A stretch of DNA of 37,825 bases from Chitinophagaceae bacterium (lineage in GTDB: Bacteria > Bacteroidota > Bacteroidia > Chitinophagales > Chitinophagaceae): NCBI GenBank assembly GCA_014380425.1, contig JACMJX010000126.1, positions 1 through 37,825 of the forward strand. Reading direction: 5' to 3'. The position numbers and the translations under genes were made by a program. Shown piece after piece: positions 17,335 to 26,002 of the stretch (positions are counted from its first letter, which is position 1; each line of letters starts with the position of its first letter). The notes below the pieces were generated by a model. The model did no database searches. It was not told the origin of the DNA and saw nothing but the letters and a program-made list of their open reading frames with translations.

Positions 17335-18090
17335 CTACACGAGTACGGGAACCGAATGAACCGCTGCACTTATTTCCTTGATAAGATCAGGGTCTTTTTC
17401 AATAGCATTACCAACCACTATCATGTCGGCACCTGCTTTGCAGTTTAGGTAAGCTTTCTCGGGATCGTTGATGCCGCCCCCTACGATAAGCGGCACTTCG
17501 ATGGACTGGGCAACGCTGCTTATCATGCTTTCAGAAATAGACGTTTTTGCACCGCTTCCTGCATCCATATAAATAACTTTCATACCGAGCATTTCTCCCG
17601 CCATTGCAGTACAGATAGCTATTTCATTCTTATCCGCAGGAATCGGCAGCGCATTGGAGATATAAGAAACCGTTGTAGGCGCACCACCGTCAATAACCAT
17701 ATAGCCAGTAGAGATAATTTCCACGCCGCTTTTTTTAACTGCGGGGGCTGATATTACGTGCTGGCCTATAAGTAATTCAGGGTTTCTTCCAGAGATGAGC
17801 GAAAGATACAGTAAGGCATCCGCTTCTTTAGAAATCTGCGAGATGCTGCCTGGAAAAAGAATAACGGGAATAGAACAGTTCTTTTTGATCTGAAGAATGC
17901 ATTCATCGAGATGACTCGATATTACAAGACTGCCGCCCAGGAGCAGATAATCTACGCCGGCCCTGGTTGCCAGGTTTGTTATCTTATCCAGCAAGGGAGT
18001 ATCTACTTTGTCGGGATCGATTAATACCGCAAATAATTTCTTCCCTTCCTGTTTTTTAGCGACCAGTTTTTGGTACAGCACATTATTCAT
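17335..18090 (-). CDS. Geranylgeranylglyceryl-phosphate synthase family protein
   Basis: A TIM-barrel prenyltransferase of the GGGPS/PcrB family, which joins a polyprenyl diphosphate to sn-glycerol-1-phosphate in an ether bond, as in archaeal lipids. Motifs include the N-terminal AVLIDPDKVD, LLLGGSL, the prenyl-pocket region VILFPGSISQISKEADALLYLSLISG, and the phosphate-binding LIVGGGINDPEKA with GADMIVVGNAIEKD. At 251 aa the length agrees with the group containing Bacteroidota enzymes. The product chain length cannot be told from sequence by eye. It converges with the M28 gene and starts 246 bases from nrdJ on the other strand. Confidence 0.93.
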   Translation of the reverse strand: MNNVLYQKLVAKKQEGKKLFAVLIDPDKVDTPLLDKITNLATRAGVDYLLLGGSLVISSHLDECILQIKKNCSIPVILFPGSISQISKEADALLYLSLISGRNPELLIGQHVISAPAVKKSGVEIISTGYMVIDGGAPTTVSYISNALPIPADKNEIAICTAMAGEMLGMKVIYMDAGSGAKTSISESMISSVAQSIEVPLIVGGGINDPEKAYLNCKAGADMIVVGNAIEKDPDLIKEISAAVHSVPVLV

Positions 18091-18161
18091 TCAGCTCAGG
18101 CGTTGTTGACTAGTGCAAAAATGCAAAAAGTTTTTCAAAGGGCACTACTTATTATGATTAT

Positions 18162-18252
18162 AACAGATCTGTTGTATTATATCCTATGTACGTTAGGAAG
18201 TTAACGATGGGTTCAGTAAAACTATTGTTGTTCACATATGTTAATATCTGTG
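18162..18252. promoter_or_regulatory. Two palindromic motifs between GGGPS and nrdJ
   Basis: AACAGATCTGTT (18162-18173) is a perfect 12-bp palindrome, and CACATATGTTAATATCTGTG (18233-18252) is an imperfect one with arms CACATAT and ATCTGTG. Both contain the CAKAT/ATCTGTG theme, so they may be two sites of one regulator of nrdJ. I could not match them to a remembered NrdR box, and no B12-riboswitch element is present. Assignment as operators is a guess. Confidence 0.25.
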
Positions 18253-18336
18253 GGGAGGAATTAACCTGGGTAAAAGATATATTCGTATTACTGTCACCCT
18301 AGGAAATCTATTCGAAACCTATTAAAATCTAGCCTA

Positions 18337-21300
18337 ATGGCACACACAAAAGAAGTGAACAATGCCCTTGTTTTCAATCGCCGGTTCACCAAGGAGGGCG
18401 TTTCCGTTTTTGACCAGTTCGAATACGACTACCGTACATCGGTGATCCGGAACCCGAGCGGAGAAGTTGTTTTCGAGATGAATAATGTAGAAGTGCCGAA
18501 GCAGTGGAGCCAGATCGCTACTGATATCCTGGCACAAAAGTATTTCCGGAAAGCAGGTGTTCCCCAAGCCGATGGCTCTTTGGGAAGAGAAGGGTCGGCA
18601 AAACAGGTGGCGCATCGTATGGCTAACTGCTGGAAAGTGTGGGGAGAGCGATATGGCTATTTTAAAGAGACGAAAGATGCCGCGGTATTCTATGATGAAC
18701 TTGTATATAGTATTCTAAATCAGGGTTGTGTTCCTAATAGCCCACAATGGTTCAATACAGGTCTTCATGAAAGTTACGGCATTACCGGCAAGCCACAGGG
18801 GCATTACTATGTAGACCCGCGTGACGGAGCACTTAAGAAATCAACCTCTGCTTACGAGCGGCCGCAGCCGCATGCCTGTTTTATTCTAAGCGTGGATGAC
18901 GATCTCGTTAACGATGGGGGCATTATGGATCTATGGGTACGCGAAGCCAGAATTTTCAAATATGGTTCAGGAGTAGGAACTAACTATTCGAATATCAGGG
19001 GAGAAAACGAAAAGCTAAGCGGTGGCGGTACATCCAGCGGCCTTATGAGCTTTCTTAAAATAGGCGATCGTGCTGCAGGCGCTATAAAATCTGGCGGCAC
19101 CACGAGAAGGGCAGCAAAGATGGTTTGCCTGAACCTGGATCATCCGGAGATCATGAGCTTTATCGACTGGAAGGTGGAAGAAGAAAAGAAAGTGGCTGCG
19201 TTGATAGCAGCGGGATACGCTTCCGATTATGAAGGAGAGGCTTACAAGACGGTTTCTGGCCAGAACTCCAACAACTCCATACGAATACCAAACGAATTTT
19301 TCCATAAACTGGAAAAAGGAGGCGATTGGGAGCTGAAGGCGCGTACGGATGGAAGCGTTATGCAAAAGGTTCCCGCAAAGGAGATATGGAACAAAATCGC
19401 CTATGCTGCATGGCGTTGTGCCGACCCAGGTACTCAATACAATACTACCATTAATGAATGGCATACCTGCCCGAAGGGAGGGGAAATCAAGGCCTCCAAT
19501 CCCTGTTCAGAATATATGTTCCTCGATAATACGGCCTGTAACCTTGCTTCTGTAAACCTGCGCAGGTTCTTCAACAGTGAAAGCAATGTATTTGATGTGG
19601 AAGGTTTTGAATATACCTGCCGGCTATGGACGGTAGTGCTGGAGATTTCTGTATTGATGGCCCAATTTCCCAGTAAGGAAGTAGCGCAGCTTTCCTATGA
19701 CTACCGCACGCTTGGCCTTGGTTATGCCAATCTCGGATCTATGCTGATGGTAAGCGGCATCCCTTACGATAGTGAGCAAGCAAGAGCCATTGCAGGCTCT
19801 ATAACAGCCATCATGACTGGGATAGCTTATAAAACTTCTGCGGAAATGGCCGCTTTTGCTGGCCCTTTTTCTCAATACCAGGAGAACCGGGAAGATATGC
19901 TGCGTGTTATGCGCAATCACCGGGCTGCTGCCTACGACGCCGCGGAAGCTTATGAAGGGCTTAGTGTAAAGCCCTTCGGAATCAATGCAAAGTACTGCCC
20001 AGATTACCTGCTGAAAGCAGCTACAAAAGCATGGGATGACGCGGTACAAATGGGAGAGAAATATGGCTACAGGAACGCACAGACAACAGTGATAGCTCCT
20101 ACAGGAACGATTGGGCTGGTAATGGATTGCGATACTACCGGAGTGGAACCGGATTTCGCGCTGGTTAAGTTCAAAAAACTCAGCGGCGGCGGCTATTTCA
20201 AGATAATCAATCAATCCGTACCCTTAGCCCTGAAGAACCTGGGTTATAATCAGCAACAGGCGGAAGCAATTGTTCAATATGCTGCCGGAGCAGGCACATT
20301 TGCAGGGGCGCCGCATATCAATCACCAGGTTTTGAGTGAGAAAGGCTTTCTTGCAGCAGAGATAAAGAAGCTGGATGCTGCAGTAGGAGCCGCTTTTGAA
20401 ATAGGATTTGTGTTCAATGTTTATAACCTTGGAGAAGCCTGCCTGCAACGCCTTGGCTTTACTCCTGAACAGTATTTCAACTTCGAGTGGAGCCTGCTGG
20501 AAGCATTGGATTTTACGCAGGATCAGATAAATGCAGCAAATGATTTTGTTTGCGGAGCAATGACTATCGAAGGAGCACCCTATCTCAGGCAGGAACATTT
20601 GCCGGTATTTGATTGCGCTAACAAATGCGGTAAAAAGGGAAAGCGTTATATTCATGCACATGGCCATATCCGCATGATGGCTGCGGCTCAGCCCTTTTTA
20701 AGCGGTGCCATTTCCAAAACGATCAACCTGCCACATGAAGCGACAGTAGAAGAAATAGCCGATTGTTACCTACTGAGCTGGCAGCTTGGGCTTAAGTCGA
20801 ATGCGCTTTACCGCGACGGCTCCAAATTGAGCCAGCCTTTGAGTGCCAGAACAGACAAGAAGAAAACGGATACCGCCGTGGCGACTGGCCAGGAAAGTGA
20901 TGCACAAACTTCCAATATTGTGGACATGGGCAAACTTACCATCGAGGAATTGCTCGAAGAAGTGCAGAAACGAGTGCAGTCATCTCCCGATACAAAACTG
21001 AAAAGACAACTCGCAATGATCGTGGAAAGAAGAACCTTACCGGCGAAGAGACGGGGTTGTACGCAGAAAGCAAAGATCAACGGTCAGGCCCTGTTTCTGA
21101 GGACTGGAGAATACAGTGATGGCACGGTAGGGGAAATTTTTATAGATATGGCAAAGGAAGGAGCTACCATGCGAAGCATGCTGAACTGCTTTGCAATCGC
21201 CATATCTATTGGCTTGCAATATGGCGTGCCATTGGAGGAGTTTGTAGAAAAGTTTGTGTTTACACGGTTTGAACCTGCCGGAATGGTGGATCACCCGAAC

Positions 21301-21693
21301 ATTAAATCGACCACTTCAATAGTAGATTTCATCTTCCGTGCGCTTGCCTACGAATACCTTCAGCGGAAAGACCTGGTACATGTGCTCGATAAGCCTGAAA
21401 TCATGAATTTAGGTACAGACGCCTGGGACGATTTGCCGGCAATTTCGGAGCCGGAGAAGAAGCCTGAATTAAGTGCGTTGAGAATAACGGCTTCTCCAGG
21501 AGGTCAAAGTAAATCAAATCCGGTGCCTAATCCCATACAAAAGAAAGCAGCGGCCGGAATGGACTCCATCAACGCGGCTGCAAAGAATATGCAGAGCGAC
21601 GCCCCGGCTTGCAATACCTGCGGACACATAACAATAAGAAGCGGTACCTGTTACAAATGCCTTAATTGCGGCAACAGTATGGGATGCAGTTAA
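18337..21693 (+). CDS. nrdJ: Vitamin B12-dependent (class II) ribonucleotide reductase
   Basis: Reduces ribonucleotides to deoxyribonucleotides using adenosylcobalamin to make the thiyl radical, so it works with or without oxygen. The long single-chain form is 1118 aa. Motifs: [10 protein letters not shown] near residue 135, the first active-site Cys in [11 protein letters not shown] (about 180), the Asn-Cys-Glu triad in [21 protein letters not shown] (about 388), [18 protein letters not shown], and the C-terminal cysteine-rich tail [21 protein letters not shown] (about 1090 on). The tail forms a zinc ribbon and carries the redox-active cysteines that re-reduce the site. It needs imported or home-made cobalamin; no B12 gene or riboswitch lies nearby. 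It appears to be transcribed alone. Confidence 0.97.
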   Translation: MAHTKEVNNALVFNRRFTKEGVSVFDQFEYDYRTSVIRNPSGEVVFEMNNVEVPKQWSQIATDILAQKYFRKAGVPQADGSLGREGSAKQVAHRMANCWKVWGERYGYFKETKDAAVFYDELVYSILNQGCVPNSPQWFNTGLHESYGITGKPQGHYYVDPRDGALKKSTSAYERPQPHACFILSVDDDLVNDGGIMDLWVREARIFKYGSGVGTNYSNIRGENEKLSGGGTSSGLMSFLKIGDRAAGAIKSGGTTRRAAKMVCLNLDHPEIMSFIDWKVEEEKKVAALIAAGYASDYEGEAYKTVSGQNSNNSIRIPNEFFHKLEKGGDWELKARTDGSVMQKVPAKEIWNKIAYAAWRCADPGTQYNTTINEWHTCPKGGEIKASNPCSEYMFLDNTACNLASVNLRRFFNSESNVFDVEGFEYTCRLWTVVLEISVLMAQFPSKEVAQLSYDYRTLGLGYANLGSMLMVSGIPYDSEQARAIAGSITAIMTGIAYKTSAEMAAFAGPFSQYQENREDMLRVMRNHRAAAYDAAEAYEGLSVKPFGINAKYCPDYLLKAATKAWDDAVQMGEKYGYRNAQTTVIAPTGTIGLVMDCDTTGVEPDFALVKFKKLSGGGYFKIINQSVPLALKNLGYNQQQAEAIVQYAAGAGTFAGAPHINHQVLSEKGFLAAEIKKLDAAVGAAFEIGFVFNVYNLGEACLQRLGFTPEQYFNFEWSLLEALDFTQDQINAANDFVCGAMTIEGAPYLRQEHLPVFDCANKCGKKGKRYIHAHGHIRMMAAAQPFLSGAISKTINLPHEATVEEIADCYLLSWQLGLKSNALYRDGSKLSQPLSARTDKKKTDTAVATGQESDAQTSNIVDMGKLTIEELLEEVQKRVQSSPDTKLKRQLAMIVERRTLPAKRRGCTQKAKINGQALFLRTGEYSDGTVGEIFIDMAKEGATMRSMLNCFAIAISIGLQYGVPLEEFVEKFVFTRFEPAGMVDHPNIKSTTSIVDFIFRALAYEYLQRKDLVHVLDKPEIMNLGTDAWDDLPAISEPEKKPELSALRITASPGGQSKSNPVPNPIQKKAAAGMDSINAAAKNMQSDAPACNTCGHITIRSGTCYKCLNCGNSMGCS

Positions 21694-21739
21694 AACATCA
21701 TTTCTGTGAGAGGGTTTTTTCTAATACCTCTACAAGAAA

Positions 21740-21770
21740 TTTGAATCCTTCCCGTTTTATATTATATTTA
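21740..21770 (+). promoter_or_regulatory. Promoter of the 38-aa peptide gene
   Basis: TTTG (21740-21743), exactly 19 bases, then TATATTTA (21763-21770). This matches the Bacteroidota -33/-7 pattern with a single mismatch at the last base. The predicted start is about 25 bases before the ATG at 21800, so the small gene has its own promoter separate from nrdJ. Confidence 0.65.
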
Positions 21771-21799
21771 GCTTAATGTTTACCCTAAACCCATACTAA

Positions 21800-21916
21800 A
21801 TGAAAGTTTTAATCTTGTTTTTGTTAATTACCCTGGTAGGTACTTCCTGCATGAGAGCAGTTTCACCTGGCGAAGCAGCCAGTGGAAAGTACAAGAAGTG
21901 CCGCCCGCTTCGTTAA
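21800..21916 (+). CDS. 38-aa exported peptide or lipoprotein, too short for the ORF track
   Basis: ATG at 21800 opens a 38-codon frame ending TAA at 21916: MKVLILFLLITLVGTSCMRA, then a short basic tail ending YKKCRPLR. The N-terminus is a classical short signal sequence and GTSC is a passable lipobox, which would leave a mature lipopeptide of about 22 residues. It is framed by a near-consensus promoter and a strong terminator, good evidence that it is a genuine gene. I do not recognise a family. A second small lipoprotein-like gene at 32685 has a similar layout but no clear sequence match. Confidence 0.62.
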   Translation: MKVLILFLLITLVGTSCMRAVSPGEAASGKYKKCRPLR

Positions 21917-21956
21917 ATTTCATTGATGTATGAATGCGTTAATAACGCAATTAAAG

Positions 21957-21980
21957 TCCCCCTGATTCAGGGGGATTTTT
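21957..21980 (+). terminator. Rho-independent terminator after the 38-aa gene
   Basis: TCCCCCTG and CAGGGGGA form an 8-bp GC-rich stem with the loop ATT, followed directly by TTTTT. It lies 40 bases after the stop of the peptide gene and would also end read-through from nrdJ. Confidence 0.9.
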
Positions 21981-22029
21981 GTGTTAGTTATTAAGGCAGA
22001 CATTCCTAATTTAGCAGGAATTATAACGT

Positions 22030-22509
22030 ATGACGATTTATTTTGGCTACGAAAAAAAGCAGGTTATTCAGGCGCTTAGATATCACTTTCTAACAAAACC
22101 GGAGATAAGGATCGTATTGATTCTTATAAACGTATTCGCTATCGGATCGGCTATTCTTTTTGCGTTGGGGAAGGTGAAACCTATCGCTTTCCTTCTGTTT
22201 TCACTCATGTGGTTCATACTCATGTTAGCCATCTGGTCAATGCTGCCTCGCAACATTTACAGAAAGTCGCAGACTTTTAAAGACGAGTTTTCCATGACGT
22301 TTGACCAGGACGGCGTAGTGCTTAAGAATGAGCGGGGAAATATGCAGAACTGGGCCTGGCAGAACTTCACACATTACCTTGAAAGCCCCTTCTTCTTTCA
22401 CCTTTACTTTAACACCCGATCTTTTTTTCTTGTTCCCAAGGATGCATTTGAAGATATTACTACTCTCCAGGAAATAAAGGGGCTCATAAGAAGCAAGCTA
22501 AAAAAATGA
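22030..22509 (+). CDS. YcxB-like membrane protein
   Basis: A 159-aa protein with two adjacent membrane segments (about residues 27-47 and 50-70: IVLILINVFAIGSAILFAL and IAFLLFSLMWFILMLAIW). A soluble C-terminal domain reads FSMTFDQDGVVLKNERGNMQNWAWQNFTHYLE and ends FFLVPKDAFED. That arrangement and the W-x-x-F then LVP motifs are those of the YcxB-like family, whose biochemical role is unknown. It is transcribed alone after the strong terminator and converges with gldB with a 6-base gap. Confidence 0.82.
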   Translation: MTIYFGYEKKQVIQALRYHFLTKPEIRIVLILINVFAIGSAILFALGKVKPIAFLLFSLMWFILMLAIWSMLPRNIYRKSQTFKDEFSMTFDQDGVVLKNERGNMQNWAWQNFTHYLESPFFFHLYFNTRSFFLVPKDAFEDITTLQEIKGLIRSKLKK

Positions 22510-22515
22510 TCCCCC

Positions 22516-23550
22516 TTACCTCGGTTTATACTTCGCCTCCAGAAAGATCCTGCGAGCCTCCAGTTTCATAAGCGCATCCGGCGAGATGTCCGTATGTTTT
22601 TCAGCATAGGCTTTTACTATCTGGAGGCCCAGCCACTGGCCGATATTACCCGGTGACAGTTCCGGCATGCCGGTAGTAGTAGGGGCTTCGCCTATATAGG
22701 TTTTGATGGATGAAGGATCGGTTGTGTAGATATCAGTTCCCTGCAATATGAAGTTCCATACAAGCGCTTCGTTATCATCTATCCAATCAAGTTGACGTTG
22801 GGTATAGCCCGTTATCAGGCTATCGGCTGTTTCAGGTAACAACTTGTTCAGCAGGTACCATCTCTTTCCGTTTTCAATCATTTGTTCTATCAGGCTTTTG
22901 CCTGCGCTGTTTTCCGGGTAAAGATCCTCGATAACTGCCTTCATACAATTAGGTGTAATGTATTGCGGCTCGAAGCGACGAGAGATATATAAAGGGAAAA
23001 CTTCCTGACCCTGGGTGCTGGTGTAGAACGGGAAGTTTTTACCCGCATATAACTGCAGCCCTATCGCCATCGCTTCTGGGGTAACGGCCACGCCAGGGGC
23101 ATCGAACGGTCCGGCATAAGCGATCAGTTTCGGTAATTTGTAAGAGGGGAAATAATACTTCACGAATTGAAAGGCTTTTTTAAGGTCTTTCTCCAGTTGA
23201 CTTAGATCCCGGAACTTCGGTTCGATAGAATCATAAACAGGCTTGGTAGACCGGATGAATCTTTTGAACTCCGGTATGGTTGCTTCACTGGAATCCTGTT
23301 GCTGCCCTTGCAGACCAGATAGCGGGGAGAGCCCGAGAAAATAAACCAGAAAATCTTCACCAAAATAAGGATAAGCAGCCTGCATTTGCCGGATGCTTGC
23401 CCCCATATTGCTGGTGTCCATCTTACGAAAAACAAACTCGTCGAAGCGTTCTATTTTGATGTCGACAGGGATGTTAGAAACATCGGGGGTATTGTGTCTA
23501 CAGCAGGCAAGCAGGATCAGGAATGGCAACAGCGTTAATGTTTGTTTCAT
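22516..23550 (-). CDS. gldB: Gliding motility lipoprotein GldB
   Basis: GldB is a lipoprotein needed for gliding motility and associated with the type IX secretion machinery in flavobacteria. The start is the ATG at 23550 (MKQTLTLLPFLILLACCRHN); the track start at 23667 adds 39 residues with no signal character. The lipobox is LLAC at about residues 13-16. The body (344 aa in total) carries the family pattern IKIERFDEFVF, YPYFGEDFLVYFLGLSP and YITPNCMKAVIEDLYP. No other gld or spr gene is in the window, and GldB homologues also occur in non-gliding Bacteroidota, so motility should not be assumed. It is divergent from nadE, with 84 bases between the start codons. Confidence 0.9.
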   Translation of the reverse strand: MKQTLTLLPFLILLACCRHNTPDVSNIPVDIKIERFDEFVFRKMDTSNMGASIRQMQAAYPYFGEDFLVYFLGLSPLSGLQGQQQDSSEATIPEFKRFIRSTKPVYDSIEPKFRDLSQLEKDLKKAFQFVKYYFPSYKLPKLIAYAGPFDAPGVAVTPEAMAIGLQLYAGKNFPFYTSTQGQEVFPLYISRRFEPQYITPNCMKAVIEDLYPENSAGKSLIEQMIENGKRWYLLNKLLPETADSLITGYTQRQLDWIDDNEALVWNFILQGTDIYTTDPSSIKTYIGEAPTTTGMPELSPGNIGQWLGLQIVKAYAEKHTDISPDALMKLEARRIFLEAKYKPR

Positions 23551-23554
23551 GCTG

Positions 23555-23562
23555 TAAATGTA
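23555..23562 (-). promoter_or_regulatory. -7-like box four bases before the gldB ATG
   Basis: TACATTTA matches TAnnTTTG at five of six fixed bases and ends four bases before the ATG at 23550. It supports that start over the track start, which lies upstream of the box. Confidence 0.35.
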
Positions 23563-23622
23563 ATAACAAAACATGAGGCTGTTTCTTCCTGCAGGGGATA
23601 ATAATATGCCGGATTTACTGAT

Positions 23623-23630
23623 TAACTTTG
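23623..23630 (+). promoter_or_regulatory. -7 box four bases before the nadE ATG
   Basis: TAACTTTG is an exact TAnnTTTG match ending four bases before the ATG at 23635. The same spacing is seen for gldB on the other side of this short divergent region. No TTTG is found 19 bases upstream. Confidence 0.45.
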
Positions 23631-23634
23631 AAGT

Positions 23635-25317
23635 ATGAGAATAGCATTGGCGCAGCAGAATTATCATATTGGAAATTTCGAAAGTAATACCCGGAAGATC
23701 ATCAGCGGCATAGAGGAAGCCAGGCAGCAGGGAGCCGATCTTGTAGTGTTCAGTGAGATGTGCGTGTGTGGTTATCCTGCCCGGGATTTCCTAGAGTTCA
23801 AAGATTTTATAGATAAGTGTTATGAGGCGATCGATACTATAAAAGAACATGCAGATACGATCGGTGTGCTGATCGGATCACCTGCCCGCAATCCCGTTAG
23901 AGAAGGTAAAGATCTATTTAATGCCGCCTTTTTTCTTTATGAGAAGGAAATAAAAGCTGAAGTACATAAAACATTGTTACCTACCTACGATGTGTTCGAC
24001 GAATACCGGTACTTTGAACCCGCATACGAATGGAAGGTAATAGAATTCAAGGGAAAAAGATTAGCGGTAACCATATGCGAAGATATCTGGAATATCGAAG
24101 ACAATTCGCTTTACCGCCTCCGCCCGATGGATCAGCTCATAGCGCTTCAACCGGATGTCATGATCAATTTAAGCGCTTCACCCTTCGATTATATTCATGA
24201 AGACGAGAGGATATCGGTAATCAAGGGAAATGTAGCAAAGTATAAGCTTCCAATGATTTACTGCAATGCCACGGGCAGCCAGACGGAGATCGTGTTCGAC
24301 GGGCGTTCGGTAGTATTCGATAAAGCGGGGAATTTGTGCAAAACCCTTCCCTCTTTTCAGGAAGCGGTAGAATCGGTGTTATTGAAGGATGATGGAACAG
24401 TAGAAGGTTGCGATACCGACAAGGTACCATCCCTTTCCCGCCCGCTTCCCGAACCGGAAATATTCAATGCTGCCGTGAACATTGAAAGTATCTACCTTGC
24501 ATTGATCAACGGCATAAGGGATTACTTTAGTAAAATGAACTTTAGCAAGGCAATCCTCGGATCTTCTGGTGGAATAGATAGTTCAGTAACGCTTGCACTT
24601 GCGTGCGAGGCGCTTGGGAATGAGAATGTAAGAGCTATATTGATGCCTTCCCCTTTTAGTTCAAATCACAGTGTAGCCGATGCGGCAGCACTGAGTAAAA
24701 ACCTGGGCAACCCCTATGATACTATCAGGATCAGTAGTGTATACGCCAGTTTTCTTTCAATTCTTGAACCAATATTCGGTGATCTTCCTTTTGGAATTGC
24801 AGAGGAGAATATCCAGAGCCGCACCCGTGGCAACCTGCTGATGGCGATCGCGAATAAGTTCGGTTACATTCTTCTAAATACTTCGAATAAAAGTGAGCTG
24901 GCTACGGGCTACGGAACGTTGTATGGAGACATGGCCGGGGGAATTGGAGTACTGGGAGACTGTTATAAACTGCAGGTATATGAGCTGGCAAACTATATCA
25001 ACCGGCATAAAGAGATTATTCCTTCCAACATTATAAAAAAGCCCCCCAGTGCAGAACTAAGGCCCGGTCAGAAAGATGTAGACAGTCTTCCGGAATACGG
25101 CGTTTTAGACCGTATTTTATACCAGTATATAGAACGAAGAAAGGGCCCGGCTGAAATAAAGGCACAAGGATTCGATGCTGCATTGGTGGACAGGATACTT
25201 AAGCTGGTGAATGCCAATGAGTATAAAAGAAATCAATTCTGCCCTATCATACGTATCAGCCCGAAGGCTTTTGGCGTTGGCAGAAGGGTTCCTATTGTAG
25301 GCAAGTATTTGTCGTAA
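23635..25317 (+). CDS. nadE: Glutamine-dependent NAD+ synthase
   Basis: Converts nicotinic acid adenine dinucleotide to NAD+ with ATP and glutamine, the last step of NAD synthesis. Two domains are fused in 560 aa. The N-terminal nitrilase-type glutaminase (about 1-270) has the catalytic triad Glu41 (FSEMCVCGYP), Lys112 (HKTLLPTYDVFDEYRYF) and Cys148 (VTICEDIW). The C-terminal synthetase (about 285-560) has the PP-loop SSGGIDSSVTLALA near residue 310, NTSNKSELATGYGTLYGDMAGG and the C-terminal KRNQFCPIIRISPKAFG. With the glutaminase present, the enzyme can use glutamine rather than only ammonia. Confidence 0.96.
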   Translation: MRIALAQQNYHIGNFESNTRKIISGIEEARQQGADLVVFSEMCVCGYPARDFLEFKDFIDKCYEAIDTIKEHADTIGVLIGSPARNPVREGKDLFNAAFFLYEKEIKAEVHKTLLPTYDVFDEYRYFEPAYEWKVIEFKGKRLAVTICEDIWNIEDNSLYRLRPMDQLIALQPDVMINLSASPFDYIHEDERISVIKGNVAKYKLPMIYCNATGSQTEIVFDGRSVVFDKAGNLCKTLPSFQEAVESVLLKDDGTVEGCDTDKVPSLSRPLPEPEIFNAAVNIESIYLALINGIRDYFSKMNFSKAILGSSGGIDSSVTLALACEALGNENVRAILMPSPFSSNHSVADAAALSKNLGNPYDTIRISSVYASFLSILEPIFGDLPFGIAEENIQSRTRGNLLMAIANKFGYILLNTSNKSELATGYGTLYGDMAGGIGVLGDCYKLQVYELANYINRHKEIIPSNIIKKPPSAELRPGQKDVDSLPEYGVLDRILYQYIERRKGPAEIKAQGFDAALVDRILKLVNANEYKRNQFCPIIRISPKAFGVGRRVPIVGKYLS

Positions 25318-25330
25318 GATGAAACAGTAA

Positions 25331-25357
25331 AGCCCCTGTATAGATATACAGCGGGCT
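25331..25357. terminator. Bidirectional terminator between nadE and the lipoprotein gene
   Basis: AGCCCCTGTATA and TATACAGCGGGCT pair as a 12-bp stem with a single bulged base and a GA loop. It lies 14 bases after the nadE stop and 26 bases after the stop of the convergent gene at 25383. The T-run is weak on both sides. Confidence 0.65.
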
Positions 25358-25382
25358 ATGTTTATGAAATCAAAAATTGAGA

Positions 25383-25847
25383 TTATTGCTTAACCAGGGT
25401 ACCTACCACGGTCACTTCGCGATTGAGTGTTTCTTCGTTCTTCACTTTTCCTTCCAGTACAATCGTTTTACCGTCGAATTGTTTAACGGTGCCGCCGGGA
25501 AAGAAATCCTCCTTAAGGCCCACCAGGAACACAGTCTTTGTGGTCATATCATATCTAAAACCGTATGCCTTTACAGGATCGCATTTTTGTCCGGCATCGA
25601 TATAGTTCGCAGTTGAATCGGCGTTCAGTTCATATAGATCATCCAGCTCGCAAGGCTCGAATCTCGACATAGCGTCTGTAGGAGCAGTAACGGCCGTTTC
25701 AACGGTTAAGGCAGTCAAAAGGTAGCGACCTGCGAGTGTTTCAGGCGTAAGAGGCACCTGTAGTTCTTTATCATCGCGTTTACATGCTGACAGCGACAAG
25801 GCTGTAATTACAGCCAGGGAAATACCTTTGAAGTAGAAGTTTTTCAT
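25383..25847 (-). CDS. Lipoprotein, probably lipocalin-like
   Basis: A 154-aa predicted lipoprotein. The track start at 25988 adds 47 residues without signal character. The ATG at 25847 gives MKNFYFKGISLAVITALSLS followed by AC, a good SPII signal with the lipobox Cys near residue 22. The mature part begins KRDDKELQVPLTPETLAGRY and alternates short strands (YELNADSTANYID, KAYGFRYDMTTKTVFLVG, IVLEGKVKN), the pattern of the lipocalin-like small lipoproteins of Bacteroidota, where G-x-Y/W near the start opens the barrel. No partner gene is evident. The family is tentative, the localisation well supported. Confidence 0.78.
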   Translation of the reverse strand: MKNFYFKGISLAVITALSLSACKRDDKELQVPLTPETLAGRYLLTALTVETAVTAPTDAMSRFEPCELDDLYELNADSTANYIDAGQKCDPVKAYGFRYDMTTKTVFLVGLKEDFFPGGTVKQFDGKTIVLEGKVKNEETLNREVTVVGTLVKQ

Positions 25848-26002
25848 GAGGGTGAATTTCATTTTAAACGCTACAGGAAAGCAATTATTGTTAAAAAAGG
25901 AGGTTATGGAATGCCTGGGAGGCTTAAAAGCAGATATTCTCCGGAAAATCTTCGGGGGTAATTTAGTATTTTGTGACCTTAAAATCATACAATCAGCTAA
26001 TT

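Noticed and set aside
18091-18336. Cobalamin riboswitch in front of nrdJ
   Set aside because: The B12-box (GCCACTG-like) and the long multi-stem layout are absent; only GGGCACTAC comes near. A covariance-model search would settle it.
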